Positions 9,192-18,022 of a stretch of DNA of 64,000 nucleotides are shown in pieces. The notes under the pieces are model-generated. The model saw nothing but the letters and a program-made list of their open reading frames with translations. It did no database searches and was not told the DNA's origin. A program made the translations under genes and the position numbers. The DNA is from Pusillimonas sp. UBA3987 (GTDB lineage Bacteria > Pseudomonadota > Gammaproteobacteria > Burkholderiales > Burkholderiaceae_B), in contig DGCD01000009.1 in the NCBI GenBank assembly GCA_002384935.1, forward strand, positions 1 through 64,000, given 5' to 3'. How positions within the stretch are numbered: the stretch's first letter is position 1; the number at the start of each line of letters is the position of its first letter.

Positions 9192-10714
9192 GAACCCACC
9201 TTTTTTGCAGCATTATTGACAGGCGCAGATTTGATGCGCGATGGATCTTTCCTTAATCGTCTTAAAAAGCTGACGATCTGCAGCATTAAAATAGCTGAAA
9301 AAGGTATCGCCCCCAATGTTGCCATTGCTCGCGCAACGTCGACCGAACCAGCCAAAAGCGTCGCGGCCGTAATCACGGCCACCAGGGACCCCCACACGAC
9401 CTTTGACGAAGACGGCGGATTTAAATTGCCGCCTGTCGTCATCATTGACAATACAAACGTTCCGCTGTCTGCCGAGGTCACCAGGAAAATAACGATCAAC
9501 ACCAGTGCCGCCAGGCTCAGGGCCGAGGCAAAGGGGAAATAGTCGAGAAACGAAAACAAAGCGGCTGCAACGTCTTCGGAAATAACCGATGCCAGCCCCC
9601 CCGGGCCATACATTTCAATGTAAATGCCTGCGCCGCCGAAAACGGCAAACCAGAACAATGAAAATACGGTGGGAATCAGGATGACGCCAATGCAAAACTC
9701 GCGAATCGTCCGGCCACGCGAAATGCGGGCAATAAATACGCCTACAAAGGGCCCCCAGGCCAACCACCATATTAAATAAGTCAGTGTCCAGCTTGCCGAC
9801 CATTCGGTTGCGCCGTCAAACGGGAACAACCGAAACGACATTTCAACAAACTGAGACACATAGGCCCCGATCGTTGTTACGAACGTCTCCATGATGAAAC
9901 CGGTTGGCCCGAAAACAAGGATATACGCCATCAGGGCCAGGCCAAGAACCATGTTGATGTCCGAGAGCAGCTTCATCCCTTTTTCAACGCCGGTAAGCGT
10001 GGAAACCATATACATTAAAAACAGGCCGGCAAGCACAATTAAGGACACCGTGTTCGACGCCGGCACGGCAAACAGCTCAACCAGCCCGGAGCGCACTTGG
10101 AGCGCGCCCATGGCCAAAGAACCTGCCAGCCCGAAAACCACAGCCACCACACCCAGGACATCTGCCGTGGTTGCGGCCGTTTCTGCAGACCGTCCTTTAA
10201 ACAAATCGCGTAACGGTGTCGAAATCAGAGGCGGCTTGTTGAGCCGAAAGGTGAAATAAGCAATGACCAGGGCGCACACGCCGTAAATTGACCAGGCATG
10301 CAAGCCCCAATGAAGATTGGTAATCACCAGCGCCTGCTGTGCAGCCGCTGCGGTACCGCCCACGCCAACAGGCGGATTTTCGAAATGGGTTACCGGCTCG
10401 GCAACGCCCCAGAACAAAAGCCCCGCTCCCATGCCGCCGGCAAAAAGCATCGCGATCCAGGAAGAAAAAGAAAATTCGGGTTTTTCGTCGTCTTTACCTA
10501 AACGAATCGACCCGTAAGGCCCGAACGCGAGAAAAGCAGCGAGTATGACAAAACAAGAGCACAGCAACAGCCACCACCAACTTGCCCCTACCATAAAAAA
10601 CCCGGTGAAACCCAAGACACTTGCAGCCATTTGTTCCGGGGCTATCACACCCCACGCGCCAATCGGCAAACACAACAACAACGCGATAACAACAACCTTG
10701 TTAAAAAACTGCAC
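9188..10714 (-). CDS. BCCT-family betaine/choline/carnitine transporter
   Basis: This 508-residue protein has about 12 helices and the BCCT signature: WWLAWGPFVGVFIARISRGR near residue 320, preceded by WTLTYLIW. The segment GMGAGLLFWGVAEP, near residue 95, is the conserved glycine-rich helix. BCCT carriers bring in quaternary ammonium compounds or related zwitterions with Na+ or H+. The start is a GTG preceded by AAGGGGAAC. The next gene downstream, with a 4-base overlap, is the OpuAC-TAXI fusion lipoprotein, so both are made from one message. Confidence 0.93.
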   Translation of the reverse strand: MQFFNKVVVIALLLCLPIGAWGVIAPEQMAASVLGFTGFFMVGASWWWLLLCSCFVILAAFLAFGPYGSIRLGKDDEKPEFSFSSWIAMLFAGGMGAGLLFWGVAEPVTHFENPPVGVGGTAAAAQQALVITNLHWGLHAWSIYGVCALVIAYFTFRLNKPPLISTPLRDLFKGRSAETAATTADVLGVVAVVFGLAGSLAMGALQVRSGLVELFAVPASNTVSLIVLAGLFLMYMVSTLTGVEKGMKLLSDINMVLGLALMAYILVFGPTGFIMETFVTTIGAYVSQFVEMSFRLFPFDGATEWSASWTLTYLIWWLAWGPFVGVFIARISRGRTIREFCIGVILIPTVFSLFWFAVFGGAGIYIEMYGPGGLASVISEDVAAALFSFLDYFPFASALSLAALVLIVIFLVTSADSGTFVLSMMTTGGNLNPPSSSKVVWGSLVAVITAATLLAGSVDVARAMATLGAIPFSAILMLQIVSFLRRLRKDPSRIKSAPVNNAAKKVGS

Positions 10715-11106
10715 GTTTAAGTTCCCCTTTTCTTATGGTACTGCCTTCACTCTCTTGCCCTTTAAGCGTTGATCAAAACATATAGAAAAACACTCGTCAA
10801 CGATAGCAATAAAAATTACCGCCTAACTATCATGTCTCATGTGTGTTTCAACCGAACCGGACCCGTTATATCCAACCAAAAGCGCTGGTGGCTTTATACA
10901 GCATATAAGCCGAGAGTCCGAACAAAAGAAACGAAAAAAGTCGCTTTAATATGCCCACCGGCAACATGCCGCCTCTCTATAAAAGCAAACATAACACCCG
11001 CAAATCCTGAGTATAGCGACCCGGAGGGTTGCAATATTTTTAACATTGGTATTTGATATCTTCTATCTATGTAACTGTCTCTCAACCCGCGTGTAAAAGG
11101 AACGTC
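10715..11106. other. 392-base intergenic region between divergent genes
   Basis: It lies between the BCCT operon (minus) and the malic enzyme gene (plus) and must hold both promoters. It is AT-rich, with the malic enzyme ribosome site AAAAGGAAC at its right end. I see no RNA gene, riboswitch or long inverted repeat. A 63-codon minus-strand frame at 10894-11085 has no ribosome site and no recognisable content. Confidence 0.6.
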
Positions 11107-12750
11107 ATGAAAGCAAACGGCGCCACACTCACCAGCCAGAATCTGCTGAGCGATGCCAGCCTGAACCGTGCCACCGCCTTTTCAATCGAAGAGCGCAGAC
11201 AACATGGTCTGCTGGGGCTACTCCCTGAAAAAGTCGAAACAGAGGAAGAACGGATGGCGCGCGTTTTGCGCCAACTTGAGGAGCAGGACAGCGACCTGGG
11301 ATGCTACGAGTATCTGTCGGCACTACACGATATGGATGAAACGCTTTACTTCAAAACATTGATGTCCGATCCGGCGCGTTTCATCCCGCTGGTTTATACC
11401 CCTACCGTAGGTGAAGCCTGCCAGAAATTCGATCATATTTTCCGACGCCCGCGAGGCCTTTATCTGCCAATCAATCGCCAAGACAGCCTGGATGAAATGC
11501 TGAACAACTGGATTGAGGAAGATGTTCGCTTTATTGTGGTAACCGACGGAGAACGCATCCTGGGCCTGGGAGATCAGGGAATTGGCGGCATGGGTATTCC
11601 TATTGGAAAACTTTCCCTTTATACCGCCTGTGCCGGCGTTCCGCCGGAATACACTTTACCCATTACACTTGATGTCGGCACCAATAACCAGGCCCTGCTT
11701 GATGATCCTCTCTATCTTGGGCTCAAACACCCTCGAATTACGGGTCAGGCCTACGACGATTTCATTGAAGCATTCGTTCAGGCGGTGCAACGCAAATTCC
11801 CCAAGGCGTGCATTCAATTCGAAGACTTCGCCTTTCCGCATGCCGCGCCCATTCTGGCCCGATACCGCAATGAGATTTGCTGCTTCAATGACGATATTCA
11901 AGGCACGGCCGCAGTGGCACTGGCCGGCATCAGCACTGCGCTGCGTATCACCGGCAAAACACTCAAAGAGCAAAGAGTGCTTTTCTTCGGCGCCGGCACC
12001 GCCGGGGCAGGTATTGCCGGGCTCATCACGAAAGCACTCGTGATGGAAGGCCTATCGGAAGAACAAGCACGAAAAGCGTGCTGGCTTTTTGATATCAACG
12101 GTTTATTGCAATCGAAAAGAACCGATCTGGCCGAGTTCCAGCAACCATTTGCCCACGATCACGAGCCAATCAGCGACTTCGTCGAGGTCATCAAGCAACT
12201 GCGCCCAACGGCAATTGTGGGCGTCTCGACAGTTGGCAAAGCATTTAACCGCGCAGTCATCGAAGCCATGGCGCAAATCAATGAACGCCCCATTATTTTC
12301 CCTTATTCAAACCCCACCAGTCACTCGGAATGCTCGGCGGAAGACGCTTATCAATGGTCGCAAGGACGAGCCGTGTTTGCAAGTGGCAGCCCCTACCCGC
12401 CGGTGCACTACGGCGGCCGTACATTTGTACCCGGTCAAGGCAATAACGTTTATATTTTCCCCGCCATGGGAATGGCCATCTACGCCACCAGCGCCACACG
12501 CGTAACCGATGAAATGTTCATCGTGGCAGCCAGGGCCTTGTCGGAGCAGATCACACAAAGCTATCTTGACTCAGGCCTGATCTACCCGCCCCAAAAAGAA
12601 ATTTTGCCCGCATCGCTCAAAGTGGCGGCAAAAATCGCAGAATACATTTTTGACCACAGCATGGCCCGGGTGGAACGACCCGCTGACATCAATGCGTACA
12701 TTGAACAAATGTCATACAAGCCCGACTATCTGCCACTACCCGGCGCATAA
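11107..12750 (+). CDS. maeA: NAD-dependent malic enzyme
   Basis: This 547-residue protein matches the large (SfcA-type) malic enzymes. Landmarks are FIPLVYTPTVGEACQKF near residue 95, LGLGDQGIGGMGIPIGK near 155, CFNDDIQGTAAVALAG near 260 and FFGAGTAGAGIAGL near 295. It decarboxylates malate to pyruvate with NAD+. I use the ATG at 11107, preceded by AAAAGGAAC, rather than an upstream in-frame start at 11053 that has no ribosome site. The gene stands alone. With pckG at the other end of the window it supports gluconeogenic growth on organic acids and aromatics. Confidence 0.93.
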   Translation: MKANGATLTSQNLLSDASLNRATAFSIEERRQHGLLGLLPEKVETEEERMARVLRQLEEQDSDLGCYEYLSALHDMDETLYFKTLMSDPARFIPLVYTPTVGEACQKFDHIFRRPRGLYLPINRQDSLDEMLNNWIEEDVRFIVVTDGERILGLGDQGIGGMGIPIGKLSLYTACAGVPPEYTLPITLDVGTNNQALLDDPLYLGLKHPRITGQAYDDFIEAFVQAVQRKFPKACIQFEDFAFPHAAPILARYRNEICCFNDDIQGTAAVALAGISTALRITGKTLKEQRVLFFGAGTAGAGIAGLITKALVMEGLSEEQARKACWLFDINGLLQSKRTDLAEFQQPFAHDHEPISDFVEVIKQLRPTAIVGVSTVGKAFNRAVIEAMAQINERPIIFPYSNPTSHSECSAEDAYQWSQGRAVFASGSPYPPVHYGGRTFVPGQGNNVYIFPAMGMAIYATSATRVTDEMFIVAARALSEQITQSYLDSGLIYPPQKEILPASLKVAAKIAEYIFDHSMARVERPADINAYIEQMSYKPDYLPLPGA

Positions 12751-12790
12751 CCGTAACAACTGATTTGCTTTTCCAATTGACTGGTGTGAA

Positions 12791-14974
12791 TCAGTCGATT
12801 GGCGCGTCTGCTTGAAAATGTAGACGCGCCATGTCGTGTCCAATCTTCCTGGCTGCTTGTGTCAGTTGCTGCAAACCCGGGTTGGACATGTCATCGTCCG
12901 TGACCAAAAAATATTCGTCCTGCAACGGTCTGGCCGTCGCACTCGCGTCAAGCAATCTTCTTGCTTGCTCCAGAACGTCACTAATGTGCGGGTCAACCTC
13001 CGGCTGGGACCGCAGTGTCGATTCCACATGCATTACCTGCATGGCCAAGGCGTGATTCTCGATCATCAAATGGTTGAACACGGCCGGCTGCAGTTGATGA
13101 CGAACGGGCTCGCTCATCATTCGATAATAAGAAGCGGAAAACCGGCTCAAGGCCACATAAACTCCCTGCTGCGCCGAGCTCCATGCCGTTCGGGACAGGC
13201 CCGCGGCAGCTTGTGGTGCCTCAGCCAATGCCTTGGCCGCTTCAAGCAAACGAATGTTTGCCGCCTTCAGTTCATTGGCCAGTCCAGGCAGAAATCGTGC
13301 TTCCCAGGTGGGAAGAATATAACTGCATAGAAGCGCCACGGCGCATCCAAGCAACGTATCCAGAAAGCGTGCCCCCACGACAATCTCGCCGCCAGGACTC
13401 AGTAAATGAAACGCCGTTAGCACAAGCACCGTGTTACACAATGCAGACACCAGATAATTCAATTGAACAAAGGCATACCCCAAGACACCAAACAGAAACA
13501 AAATAGCCAGATACCAGGCACTGTCATGAATGACATGAAACAGCACCAACGCAACGCAACAACCAATCAGCGTTCCGCCCAATCGCCAGCCATTTCGCTG
13601 TTGTGTCAGTGCGAAACCGGGCTTCATAACCACAATAACGGTCAACACAACCCAGTAGCCATGAGTACCTATTGCCTTGAGCGCCTCACCTTGAAACACT
13701 TGCGCCATGGCGTAAGACAAAGCCATGGCCAGGAGCACCGCAACTGACACGCGCAAGGCATGGCGACAATTGACCCCGTTCAAACGCAAGCTGCTGAAAT
13801 ACAAGCCCAACTGCCAGCGATCTTGCATCAAAAGCGACCCCGAAGGAGGCGGCACCACCTGTTGCGTGGCCGCAGCGTTCAAACTCGATTGAGTATCGAA
13901 GGTGTGCAGGGCAAGCTCATTCAACATGGCCTGCGCACGACAGAAACGGTCGTACACCTGTCGCAATATCAATAACGCATTGTTTTTTACCGGGTCGGCC
14001 TGCCCGTTTGCACTTTCTTCAAGTTCGCGCCGAATGATTTCAAGTGAAGCCTGGGCAACGGGCTGGGCAGGTGTGGATTTATTGCGTGCGGCATTCAAGG
14101 CTATTTGCCCCATTCGATCGGCCATTGAAACCAGGGTTTCATGCATGGCACTCAACACGGCAGGTGCCTGCAAGCCTTTTCGCAACAAGGCAAAGTCGGT
14201 TCTGGTATCAACAAAACTCGTCAGGAGTCGTTGCAATGCCGTGGCCAAACGAAACGTGCCTCCGGTCTCGCAACTATCTGGCATCCTGGTATCTGTGGGC
14301 TCTTCAAACCAGCCCCTGTCTATACTCTGGACCGCATCAACAACAATTGACTGAGCGCGAATTAAATCGCGATACGACAAATCGATATCTTGTCGCGTTT
14401 CATAAAGCCTGGCCCTTGCTCGTAAATAATCGGCCATGGAGAACAGCGCCGACGACAGCGACTCGCGCTCTTCACGCGATTTTAAAAAGCGCCTCACGAC
14501 CAGGCTATAGATGAAATAGAAAAATCCGCCACCCAATAAATAGCCCGCATAGACCAGGACATCCGAGATTGTCATCGGCGATCGCATGGTAAGGGTCATG
14601 ATCAACAAACTGACGAACCCCAGCAAGGCGCCTCGTGCACCGTATACCGACAACATGGAAAACAGGAACGTCAGTATGGGAATGACCACCCACATTAATG
14701 TGAAATGCGCCGACACCAGGCCGGTAAGCAGCGCCGAGACCACGCTTAAGGCCATGGCAAGCAGCATCCCGTTGCGGGCCTGCGAGCCCGCCCCGCCAGC
14801 CTGATCGACAATGGCAACGCACAACGCACCAATTGTCATGGTCAGCCCAGTTAAGTACGAATACCCCGAAGCCACGATAACGACGGCGGGCGTCAACGCC
14901 CCGACAGCTTGCCGCACACCCGTCATTAGATAATGACTGTAGAGAAAACGCTGAATATCACGCCAGTCAATCAA
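12791..14974 (-). CDS. FUSC/YccS-type inner-membrane protein, probable aromatic acid exporter
   Basis: This 727-residue protein has two blocks of membrane helices: about residues 15-165 and a second block, about 395-555, carrying the FUSC-family pattern HGYWVVLTVIVVMKPGF. Cytoplasmic segments follow each block. This duplicated layout is that of the YccS/YhfK/AaeB superfamily. AaeB members export aromatic carboxylic acids, fitting a genome rich in aromatic catabolism, but the function here is inferred. No AaeA-type partner gene is adjacent. It is convergent with the malic enzyme gene. Confidence 0.85.
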   Translation of the reverse strand: MIDWRDIQRFLYSHYLMTGVRQAVGALTPAVVIVASGYSYLTGLTMTIGALCVAIVDQAGGAGSQARNGMLLAMALSVVSALLTGLVSAHFTLMWVVIPILTFLFSMLSVYGARGALLGFVSLLIMTLTMRSPMTISDVLVYAGYLLGGGFFYFIYSLVVRRFLKSREERESLSSALFSMADYLRARARLYETRQDIDLSYRDLIRAQSIVVDAVQSIDRGWFEEPTDTRMPDSCETGGTFRLATALQRLLTSFVDTRTDFALLRKGLQAPAVLSAMHETLVSMADRMGQIALNAARNKSTPAQPVAQASLEIIRRELEESANGQADPVKNNALLILRQVYDRFCRAQAMLNELALHTFDTQSSLNAAATQQVVPPPSGSLLMQDRWQLGLYFSSLRLNGVNCRHALRVSVAVLLAMALSYAMAQVFQGEALKAIGTHGYWVVLTVIVVMKPGFALTQQRNGWRLGGTLIGCCVALVLFHVIHDSAWYLAILFLFGVLGYAFVQLNYLVSALCNTVLVLTAFHLLSPGGEIVVGARFLDTLLGCAVALLCSYILPTWEARFLPGLANELKAANIRLLEAAKALAEAPQAAAGLSRTAWSSAQQGVYVALSRFSASYYRMMSEPVRHQLQPAVFNHLMIENHALAMQVMHVESTLRSQPEVDPHISDVLEQARRLLDASATARPLQDEYFLVTDDDMSNPGLQQLTQAARKIGHDMARLHFQADAPID

Positions 14975-15058
14975 ATCTGTTTCATCCCCGATAATCGAAT
15001 TTCGCTTTCTTTATAACGATCATAACTGACGAGGTTCCAGCGCTTTTACCTTCGCCCC

Positions 15059-15098
15059 AAAAAAAACCTGGCCTCGACGATAAGCCAAGACCAGGTTT
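15059..15098 (-). terminator. Rho-independent terminator after the iorAB-type operon
   Basis: Read on the minus strand, AAACCTGG (15098-15091) and CCAGGTTT (15071-15064) form an 8-bp stem, followed by a run of eight T (15066-15059). It lies 26 bases beyond the stop codon of the molybdopterin subunit gene and is correctly oriented for it. Confidence 0.85.
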
Positions 15099-15123
15099 GA
15101 GAACGCCATGAAAGGCTGGTTCG

Positions 15124-17295
15124 TTAAATTTCTTTTGGAAACGGCAACGCGCGTACCCGCTTGCCTGTTAACTTTGCCACCGCACTGGCTACGGCCGGTG
15201 CCAAAGGCGGCAGGCCTGCCTCTCCAATTCCCCCCGGCGCGTTGTCGGTTGGAATGACCTTGACATCAACCAACGGTGTTTGATTAGCACGCAACAACTG
15301 ATATTGATGAAAATTGGTTTGCTGTGCCTGCCCGCCTTTGTAAACGAGCTTTTCATCAAGCAGCGCCGACAGGCCAAACAAGGCAGACCCTTCGATCTGG
15401 CTGGCAACATTACGCGGTGAGACGGCATGCCCGCAGTCAACAGCAGCCCAAATATGATGCACTACCGGCTTGCCTTCGTTCATGGAAACCTCAACCACCA
15501 TCGCAACAAAGGAGGTCCAGGTATCGGAAAATGCCAGGCCCAATGCCCGACCGTCCGGGCGCGTCTTTTTCCAATCGGCCATCGCAGCGACTTCGTTCAA
15601 TACCTTTTGAGCACGGGGCTGATTTTTTGTAAGGGCAAGACGCATATCCAGTGCGTCTTTGTTTGTTTGCTCGGCAATTTCATCAACAAACGACTCAATC
15701 GCAAACTTGGTGTAACCCGCACCCACACCGCGCCAAAATGAAACGTCCGGCCCGCGTCGTTCCAGGCCATGCTCGAACAGCTGACCTGGAATGGCGTAAA
15801 TAGTGTCAGCACCTTCCATCACGGGCGCATCTTTGTTACCGGCCGCTTCATAAGCCTTGGGGTTGAAACGAGCGTAGATTCCTTCCGAAATGACACGTTG
15901 ATGCCAACCAACGATATTTCCCTGGTCGTCAAGGCCAGCGACAATATGCTGCGCGGTTAACGGACGGGGACGAGAACGCAGGAAGTCATCTTCCCGTGTC
16001 CAGAGCACGTGCACAGGTACGCCCGGCATGGCCTTGGCCAGAAAAACAGCATCGGCTGCATAATCAGCTTCAACACGCCGCCCATAACCGCCCCCCAGGT
16101 ACGTAATGTTTACCTGGATATTCTCGGGCTTGAAACCGCCAACCGCAGCGGCTGTGCCCGTTACGATACTGGCCGATTGAGAGGGTACCCAGAAGGTGAT
16201 TTTGTCGCCATCGACCCTCGCCATGCAGTTCATCGGCTCCATGGTGCATTGCGCCACGTGCTGTGAGGTAAATGTAGCCGATACCGTTCGGGCTGCGCCT
16301 TTCAACTCGGCTGCAACATCGCCCTCTTTGTGCCAGACATCACCGGCCTCATCGGTTTTTTCCGCACGGGCAACAAACTCTTGCAAGGCAACGTCGCTAT
16401 CGTACGAACGCACTTTTGAGGTGTCGGACCAGGTAACCTGAAGCATGTCGCGTGCTTTCTTGGCGGTGGCGAACGTATCGGCTACAACCGCAACCCCGTA
16501 CGGCAGCATGACAATTTTTTCAACGCCTTGCACCGCCTTGGCTTTGCTGTCGTCAACCTTTTCGGGTTTTTCTCCTTGCACTGGCGTACGCATGACCGCA
16601 GCCCACACCATGCCCGGCGCTTTGGCATCGATACCGAAATCGGCCTTGCCGCTGGATTTGGGCGGCACATCGACACGCGGCTGGTCTTTACCGATAATGC
16701 GAAACTCGGACATGGGCTTGAGCATGCTTTTATCGACTTTCGGCACTTGCACTGAATCGCCGGCTTGCGCAGCCGCTTCACCATACGTCATTTGACGGTT
16801 GCTGGCCGCATGCTTGAGCGTGCTGTTTTCAGCCACGACCTCATCGGTCGGGACAGACCATACCTTGGCTGCAACATTCACTAATGCCAGTTTTGCCTGT
16901 AAACCGGCCAGGCGCATCGGTTCGTAGTAACCCACCACCGTACGCGACGACCCTGTCACCATACCACCACCAAAACGCGGATTCCCGAACAGCTTGGCAT
17001 TGCTGGGCGACTTCTCGATATGAACCGTAGACCAATCAAGTTCCATGTCTTCTGCCAAAATAGCAGGCACCGATGTCATCGTGCCTTGACCCATTTCGGA
17101 TCCGGGCGAGTAAATAAGCGTTTTGTTGTCTGGTGAAATAACCACCCAGGCGACCGGGCTGAACGTGTCTTTACTTGTGGCGCCCTGCGCGGCCTGGACA
17201 ACATTGAGCAAACCATGACTGCCCAGGACCACCCCCACCATCGTGGCCCCGCCGCCAACCAGGAAAGACCTACGGGAGACAGATTTCAATTCCAT
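15124..17295 (-). CDS. iorB: Molybdopterin-binding subunit of an isoquinoline 1-oxidoreductase-type dehydrogenase
   Basis: This 723-residue protein begins with a twin-arginine signal (SRRSFLVGGGA), so it is exported folded. It has the duplicated aldehyde-oxidase/xanthine-dehydrogenase molybdenum domains of the IorB group, including GSEMGQGTMTSVPAILAEDM near residue 65, GGGYGRRVEADYA near 405 and GIGEAGLPPLAP near the C-terminus. IorB-type enzymes hydroxylate N-heterocycles or oxidise aldehydes in the periplasm. It follows the [2Fe-2S] subunit gene by 9 bases. No cytochrome c subunit or XdhC-type maturation gene is next to it. The substrate is not evident. Confidence 0.9.
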   Translation of the reverse strand: MELKSVSRRSFLVGGGATMVGVVLGSHGLLNVVQAAQGATSKDTFSPVAWVVISPDNKTLIYSPGSEMGQGTMTSVPAILAEDMELDWSTVHIEKSPSNAKLFGNPRFGGGMVTGSSRTVVGYYEPMRLAGLQAKLALVNVAAKVWSVPTDEVVAENSTLKHAASNRQMTYGEAAAQAGDSVQVPKVDKSMLKPMSEFRIIGKDQPRVDVPPKSSGKADFGIDAKAPGMVWAAVMRTPVQGEKPEKVDDSKAKAVQGVEKIVMLPYGVAVVADTFATAKKARDMLQVTWSDTSKVRSYDSDVALQEFVARAEKTDEAGDVWHKEGDVAAELKGAARTVSATFTSQHVAQCTMEPMNCMARVDGDKITFWVPSQSASIVTGTAAAVGGFKPENIQVNITYLGGGYGRRVEADYAADAVFLAKAMPGVPVHVLWTREDDFLRSRPRPLTAQHIVAGLDDQGNIVGWHQRVISEGIYARFNPKAYEAAGNKDAPVMEGADTIYAIPGQLFEHGLERRGPDVSFWRGVGAGYTKFAIESFVDEIAEQTNKDALDMRLALTKNQPRAQKVLNEVAAMADWKKTRPDGRALGLAFSDTWTSFVAMVVEVSMNEGKPVVHHIWAAVDCGHAVSPRNVASQIEGSALFGLSALLDEKLVYKGGQAQQTNFHQYQLLRANQTPLVDVKVIPTDNAPGGIGEAGLPPLAPAVASAVAKLTGKRVRALPFPKEI

Positions 17296-17304
17296 GATGC
17301 CTCC

Positions 17305-17766
17305 TTATGACAGCGCTTTTTGCGCATTGACAACGGCCGACGCAATTTGGTTATACGTCCCGCAACGGCATAAATTTCCGGACATGCCGTCGAGCACCTC
17401 TTCACGCGTCAAGGGCCCCTTGGCACTTTTGATCACCCCGGCTGCAGACATGATCTGCCCCGATTGGCAATAACCACACTGTGCCACCTGAGCCTCGACC
17501 CACGCCTGCTCGATGGCCTTGCCTTGTTCCGTTTCCATGAAACCTTCGATCGTAGTAACGGCCTTGTCTTTCACGGCCGAAACCGGCATGACACAGGAGC
17601 GCATGGGTTGGCCATCGATGTGGACCGTACAGGCGCCACACTGCGCCATGCCGCATCCGAACTTGGTTCCAGTAAGGTCGAACTGCTCTCGCAAGACCCA
17701 TAACAACGGGGTATCGTCGGCGACGTCGGCGGAAACCGACTTGCCGTTCAAACTAAAGTTCACCAT
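17305..17766 (-). CDS. iorA: [2Fe-2S] subunit of an isoquinoline 1-oxidoreductase-type dehydrogenase
   Basis: This 153-residue protein has both cluster motifs of the xanthine-oxidase small subunit: Cys38, Cys43, Cys46 and Cys58 for the plant-type cluster, and Cys97, Cys100, Cys133 and Cys135 for the second (CGYCQSGQI and CRCG). It passes electrons from the molybdenum site. It has no export signal and presumably travels with the Tat-carrying large subunit. The start has a GGAGAAAAC ribosome site. It is first in a two-gene operon, and a long inverted repeat lies upstream. Confidence 0.93.
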   Translation of the reverse strand: MVNFSLNGKSVSADVADDTPLLWVLREQFDLTGTKFGCGMAQCGACTVHIDGQPMRSCVMPVSAVKDKAVTTIEGFMETEQGKAIEQAWVEAQVAQCGYCQSGQIMSAAGVIKSAKGPLTREEVLDGMSGNLCRCGTYNQIASAVVNAQKALS

Positions 17767-17819
17767 GATTGTTTTCTCCGTTCCATTCTGTTTATTTTTC
17801 TGTGTATTGATATCAATTT

Positions 17820-17871
17820 ATTCCGTATATTCGTGGTGCAAACAGTTGTAAAAAATATAGGTATACGGAAT
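17820..17871. promoter_or_regulatory. Perfect 10-bp inverted repeat upstream of iorA
   Basis: ATTCCGTATA at 17820-17829 is repeated in inverted form as TATACGGAAT at 17862-17871, with a 32-base spacer. The left arm is 54 bases upstream of the iorA start. The centre-to-centre distance of 42 bases is four helical turns, which would suit a dimeric regulator at paired half sites. The regulator is unknown; no regulatory gene is adjacent. Confidence 0.45.
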
Positions 17872-18022
17872 CCTGACATTAACGATTTATTCAGCTTTGC
17901 GCAAGCAGGCATCATCCCGATGAACCGATAATCACGTAAACTGTGGAGCGCCTCGCGCACCTGCTAGCATGCCTTTTCCAAACCGGCATAAAGCCCCAAC
18001 CTGCTGAAAAAGGATATGAATT

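Noticed and set aside
10894..11085. 63-codon minus-strand frame in the gap before the malic enzyme gene
   Set aside because: It has no ribosome site and no recognisable motif, and its position covers the divergent promoter region.
12759..12796. Possible terminator between the malic enzyme and FUSC genes (ACTGATT / AATCAGT)
   Set aside because: The stem is only 7 bp with a long loop and no T run, and it overlaps the FUSC stop region.
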